Part shown: piece after piece, positions 41,401 through 42,574 of the stretch
Layout of the letters: each line of letters opens with the position of its first letter
Position numbering within the stretch: position 1 is the stretch's first letter
Virus record (IMG/VR): IMGVR_UViG_3300048038_000024
Span: 1 to 42,574 of that record
Direction: 5' to 3' (one strand)
DNA from: a virus
Length of the DNA stretch: 42,574 bases
The notes under the pieces: model-generated
What the model was told of the DNA's origin: nothing
Seen by the model: the letters and a program-made list of their open reading frames with translations, nothing else
Database searches by the model: none
Program-made: the position numbers and the translations under genes

Positions 41401-42123
41401 GTCAATTCAGCAAATCATTTTATCTCCGGACGCGGAATAGCTTCATTCGGAGAAGTTACGGCAGGAGAGGCAGGTGCGTTTATTAATTACGGGACGGTAA
41501 CTGTAAAAGTTATCCCACAAGGTTTCTACAACACCGCCGGCCACCTGAATGCCGCGGATACGATACGCGTGTTTTTAGCTGACAGCGTGACCCCATTTGC
41601 ATTCATTGACAGTACAAATGCAATTCTTGATTCGGTAAGTTTTTCGGCAACAGCGGTTTTTAACAATGCAGTGACAGGAAGTTACTATGTGGTAATTAAG
41701 CACCGGAACTGTGTGGAGACCTGGAGCGCGTCGGCTATTGCATTTGCCAAACGGGCAACAGTCTCGTATGATTTTACAGACGCGCAGACAAAAAGCTATC
41801 AGAGTAATGCGGTTCTTGTTTCTTCTTCTCCGGTTCGCTGGGCTATGTTTAGCGGCGATGTAAATCAGGATGGCTACGTGGATCCGTTAGATATGTCCCT
41901 CATTGATCAGGATTCATATACTTATGTTTCGGGGATAGGATTAGCAGCCGATTTAAACGGAGATCGCTATGTTGACCCGCTCGATATGTCGATTGCCGAT
42001 CAGAATTCATTTAATTATGTCGGGATAAAGAGGCCGTGGCCGGCCGGAAGCAGCCGCCAAACTTATAGCAAGTATCAGGGGATGCTTTATAAAGATTATC
42101 TGAAATTGATAAAGCATAATTAG
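38488..42123 (+). CDS. Secreted esterase-like protein with dockerin-type repeats
   Basis: 1211 residues from the ATG at 38488, which gives a proper signal peptide (KKSIFARILLFTLVFFVGII); an in-frame start at 38377 adds 37 very hydrophobic residues and is less likely. Roughly residues 130-390 form an alpha/beta-hydrolase of the PHB-depolymerase/feruloyl-esterase style: FIMTMHGQNRDASD, GHSAGGQFVH with the nucleophile Ser, and GVGHDD with the His. About 600 residues of Gly/Ser/Thr-rich beta repeats follow. The C-terminus has two calcium-binding units, DVNQDGYVDPLDMSLID and DLNGDRYVDPLDMSIAD. It is a host gene for degrading a polymer outside the cell. Confidence 0.75.
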   Translation: MKKSIFARILLFTLVFFVGIIHPSGIVKVSKIQVAGLVTFKFTKSLQSDVITWKATRYFIDETTNVTTYATDTLTATGDTAQFNLQKTTGYYTYYKIYAYEVGKADSAIVQVFNAGVVQKYLYINTAYSPYAIPVWVVLPTKFSVQSKFIMTMHGQNRDASDIATDWMPFANTNNYVVAAPEFNDTDWSTDDYNLGNMFTNSSYTALNPKSAWTFTIVEQIHRELYAACSLIDSTYELWGHSAGGQFVHRLAFFLPDSLITRYIAGNSGWYTCPDSTIAFPWGTINSQLNISKADMIAFTNRNLIVMRGTADTVRDGVLNTDPNSDAQGLNRYARAGYFYNKGVSANANLKWQLVDVPGVGHDDQAMALAAGSYIVAQGTRYAVTSGNWTDAIWSTTSGGRAGSASTPTSAINIIINPNVTVTINIATAACNSVSFSATTSKISFAANSVLSVYGDFNLVSSAKYAFASWSVGAKLKFAGYAATQSITGLSTSKTSSSQNTFYEIVVDKPLGRVITPGTNDYTLMLGRSLEVVNGTFELGDGDDIIGYDAAALAATKPTITIQSGGIFSCLNNQYNTYIRSGLSGTGMANPIGKFSIAGTVNGLSSGSSNGMGFSGVDVLSGGVLNVTSGWGSVKCFGVGTLTIYSGGTFRSSTTSTLWPDAATVKLNSGGNYIITAVTAYICPTFTNSGTFIYARTLAGDQTIADINYNNLQISSGGNNKNWKLSAGRTISGTLTIDTGATFNYYGAALTLGTGTHYINGTIGIGKSLINNGTLVYGDTSTLMYNDSTAAQTTSNSEFPSTSEPANLAINNAAGVTLHASRTITNIGLYNGTLTLGANDLTMKGAVIDTPGVSSMVVTSGSGQLKKTITAIPAAFTFPVGTAAKYSPVKISLTSGSLSNASIGVKVSAVKSTNNTSVANYLNRTWTVTGNGITNPVHTDTLYYASSDVAGTESSLVGGLYSGVAWSNLGVVNSANHFISGRGIASFGEVTAGEAGAFINYGTVTVKVIPQGFYNTAGHLNAADTIRVFLADSVTPFAFIDSTNAILDSVSFSATAVFNNAVTGSYYVVIKHRNCVETWSASAIAFAKRATVSYDFTDAQTKSYQSNAVLVSSSPVRWAMFSGDVNQDGYVDPLDMSLIDQDSYTYVSGIGLAADLNGDRYVDPLDMSIADQNSFNYVGIKRPWPAGSSRQTYSKYQGMLYKDYLKLIKHN

Positions 42124-42574
42124 AAAAGAATTCTAAGTTCACAGAATTATTTTTTTGATAAAACTTTGCCATAGAACTACAGTTTGAGTCCTTGTAATAT
42201 TAGGGCTTGTCGATTAGTCAATAAAAGGGGCTCCCCGCTGCGTTCAGAAATCCACAAGTCACAGAATCCTCTTGAAGAACTTGCAATACTCCTGATGCGA
42301 CAGGAGGCTTAACTAAAAACCGTAATGATACGAGAAGTTTACCCAAGATAAAGAAGAGAGATAAGGGTAATAAAAATAACGGGATAGGGAAATTAAAAGA
42401 TGAAAAGGACACAAGCTAAGCTTAATCCATAGTAAAAACATCAAAGGTGCTTCTCGCGGATACTCCTGCAAGGAGTAAACAGGAATAACCGCCGGTGAAG
42501 TCATGGGAACCGGCGGATAGAAGCAAACCGCAGGACAACTCATCCGCGCAGCGGGTGAATAATCACACCATAAG
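42124..42574. other. Structured non-coding stretch at the window edge
   Basis: No credible gene is present. Consecutive hairpins are visible: TACTCCT/AGGAGTA (42461-42477), CCGCCGGT/ACCGGCGG (42489-42516) and CCGC/GCGG near 42544-42553, amid purine-rich linkers. This looks like a folded RNA, for instance the 5' part of a group II intron continuing past the window, but no diagnostic intron motif was identified. Confidence 0.3.

Noticed and set aside
42218-42543. Two overlapping minus-strand frames at the right edge
   Set aside because: Low-complexity Leu/Ser/Pro products lie antisense to a region of clear hairpins, with no start context.

Overview
This window holds an essentially complete Mu-like transposable prophage with a siphovirus-type tail (about 37 kb, roughly 1.12-38.28 kb), flanked by bacterial chromosome. 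The host looks like a member of the Bacteroidota/Ignavibacteriota/Chlorobi group. The reasons are a secreted esterase-type protein ending in paired calcium-binding repeats of a style common there, a tRNA without encoded CCA, and many small GC-rich palindromes. This taxonomic guess comes from general resemblance, not from a marker gene.

Left flank (1-1120): three tandem tRNA-like units of about 115 bp, then an intact tRNA-Lys(UUU), then a GIY-YIG endonuclease gene. A second partial copy of the tRNA/terminator/endonuclease unit follows. All repeat junctions fall in the tRNA D-loop.

Prophage, read from its regulatory end (high coordinates) downwards on the minus strand: a plus-strand repressor faces minus-strand early regulators across two operators (36.66-36.73 kb). 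The early region follows: CII-like regulator, GemA-like protein, DDE transposase (MuA-like), DUF3164-like protein and AAA+ target-selection ATPase (MuB-like). Next comes a MuF-like minor head protein and a cargo/modification cluster: D12-class methylase with an EPPY motif, C5 cytosine methylase with seven internal repeats, miniature family-X polymerase/nucleotidyltransferase, HD-domain protein and a zinc-ribbon protein. A terminator at 23.1 kb separates this from a plus-strand packaging/head module (small and large terminase, portal, gpG-, gp36- and gp37-like proteins; 18.3-23.1 kb). A divergent control region at 18.2 kb precedes the minus-strand protease/scaffold, decoration protein, cysteine-peptidase-like protein, major capsid, lysis cassette, tail tube, tail chaperones with a probable -1 frameshift, tape measure, tail-tip proteins, a duplicated and recombined fibre locus, and a right-end adenine methylase where Mu carries mom.

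Right flank (38.28-42.57 kb): a large secreted alpha/beta-hydrolase protein with dockerin-like repeats, then a structured non-coding stretch at the window edge.

How it works together: the repressor and operators hold lysogeny. The transposase, ATPase and GemA-like protein drive replicative transposition. The divergent late region makes heads packaged by a terminase fitted to Mu-type portals. The methylases probably protect phage DNA. The lysis cassette uses an L,D-transpeptidase-fold enzyme, a holin and a spanin-like protein. The points most worth a second look are the tRNA D-loop/GIY-YIG array, the uncalled frameshift product, the fibre-locus recombination scar, the repeat-rich C5 methylase, the EPPY methylase, the stand-alone PolX-like enzyme, the hairpin over the start of the right-end methylase, and a 50-nt inverted pattern marking the likely prophage ends.
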